Origin: Sperchopsis tessellata
Taxonomy: Eukaryota > Arthropoda > Insecta > Coleoptera > Hydrophilidae
Direction of reading: 5' to 3'
NCBI GenBank assembly: GCA_033557685.1
Contig: JAWQRN010000313.1
Span: forward strand, 1 to 31,589
Length of the DNA stretch: 31,589 nucleotides
The notes beneath the pieces are model-generated. The model saw only the letters and a program-made list of their open reading frames with translations. It was not told where the DNA came from and did not search any database. Below are positions 31,583 to 31,589 of the stretch, piece after piece; position 1 is the stretch's first letter; each line of letters starts with the position of its first letter. Position numbers and translations under genes: made by a program.

Positions 31583-31589
31583 ATTAAAA

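Noticed and set aside
1..31589. CRISPR arrays, operons, phage or bacterial genes
   Set aside because: No regularly spaced repeats, no compact gene arrangement, and all recognisable coding relics are eukaryotic mobile elements.

Overview
This window looks like a TE-rich, intergenic or deep-intronic stretch of an AT-rich arthropod nuclear genome (about 70% A+T by eye). No reading frame is long enough, or enough like a host protein, to call an intact gene. There are no bacterial-type operons, rRNA or functional tRNA genes. The arthropod assignment rests on the mix of relics: Penelope-like elements (PLEs), two non-LTR (LINE) retrotransposon remnants plus a third with an RNase H tail, a tRNA-derived SINE, Tc1, DD41D-mariner and Tigger/pogo transposases, and a broken copy of a repeated protein of unknown function that I know from many arthropod genomes (motif SDEHGERFHQDIS). 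The order cannot be told from this window.

Layout. 0.1-1.5 kb: a PLE GIY-YIG endonuclease tail (+), then (AT)23 and a PLE terminal piece. 4.6-5.5 kb: the N-terminus of a mariner-type transposase, a short palindromic PLE-terminus insertion with a perfect 15-bp target-site duplication (TSD), and a CGAT-rich foldback element. 6.2-7.0 kb: an internally deleted Tc1 element with both terminal inverted repeats (TIRs). 8.6-9.0 kb: a PLE reverse transcriptase (RT) fragment (+). 12.9-14.0 kb: a tRNA-type SINE and a LINE tail with RNase H. 14.1-15.3 kb: the best PLE relic (-), with the C-terminal RT half, GIY-YIG domain and conserved terminus in order. 19.9-20.5 kb and 22.3-22.8 kb: two further LINE remnants (-). 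23.1 kb: a hammerhead-ribozyme-like motif. 26.2-27.3 kb: the arthropod repeated-protein pseudogene (-). 30.0-31.5 kb: a nested block in which a Tigger fragment abuts a DD41D mariner fragment that is itself split by a second palindromic PLE-terminus insertion.

The most interesting signal is the PLE terminal module. It appears 3' of a PLE endonuclease at 14 kb, as a lone piece at 1.46 kb, and as two separate ~200-212 bp head-to-head inverted units at 5.0 kb and 30.5 kb. Both units carry target-site duplications and neither contains coding sequence. This suggests that short inverted dimers of PLE ends, which may derive from self-cleaving ribozyme sequences, inserted as units. The rest is AT-rich sequence in which I see no gene; possible isolated host exons, such as the one at 9.55 kb, are weak.
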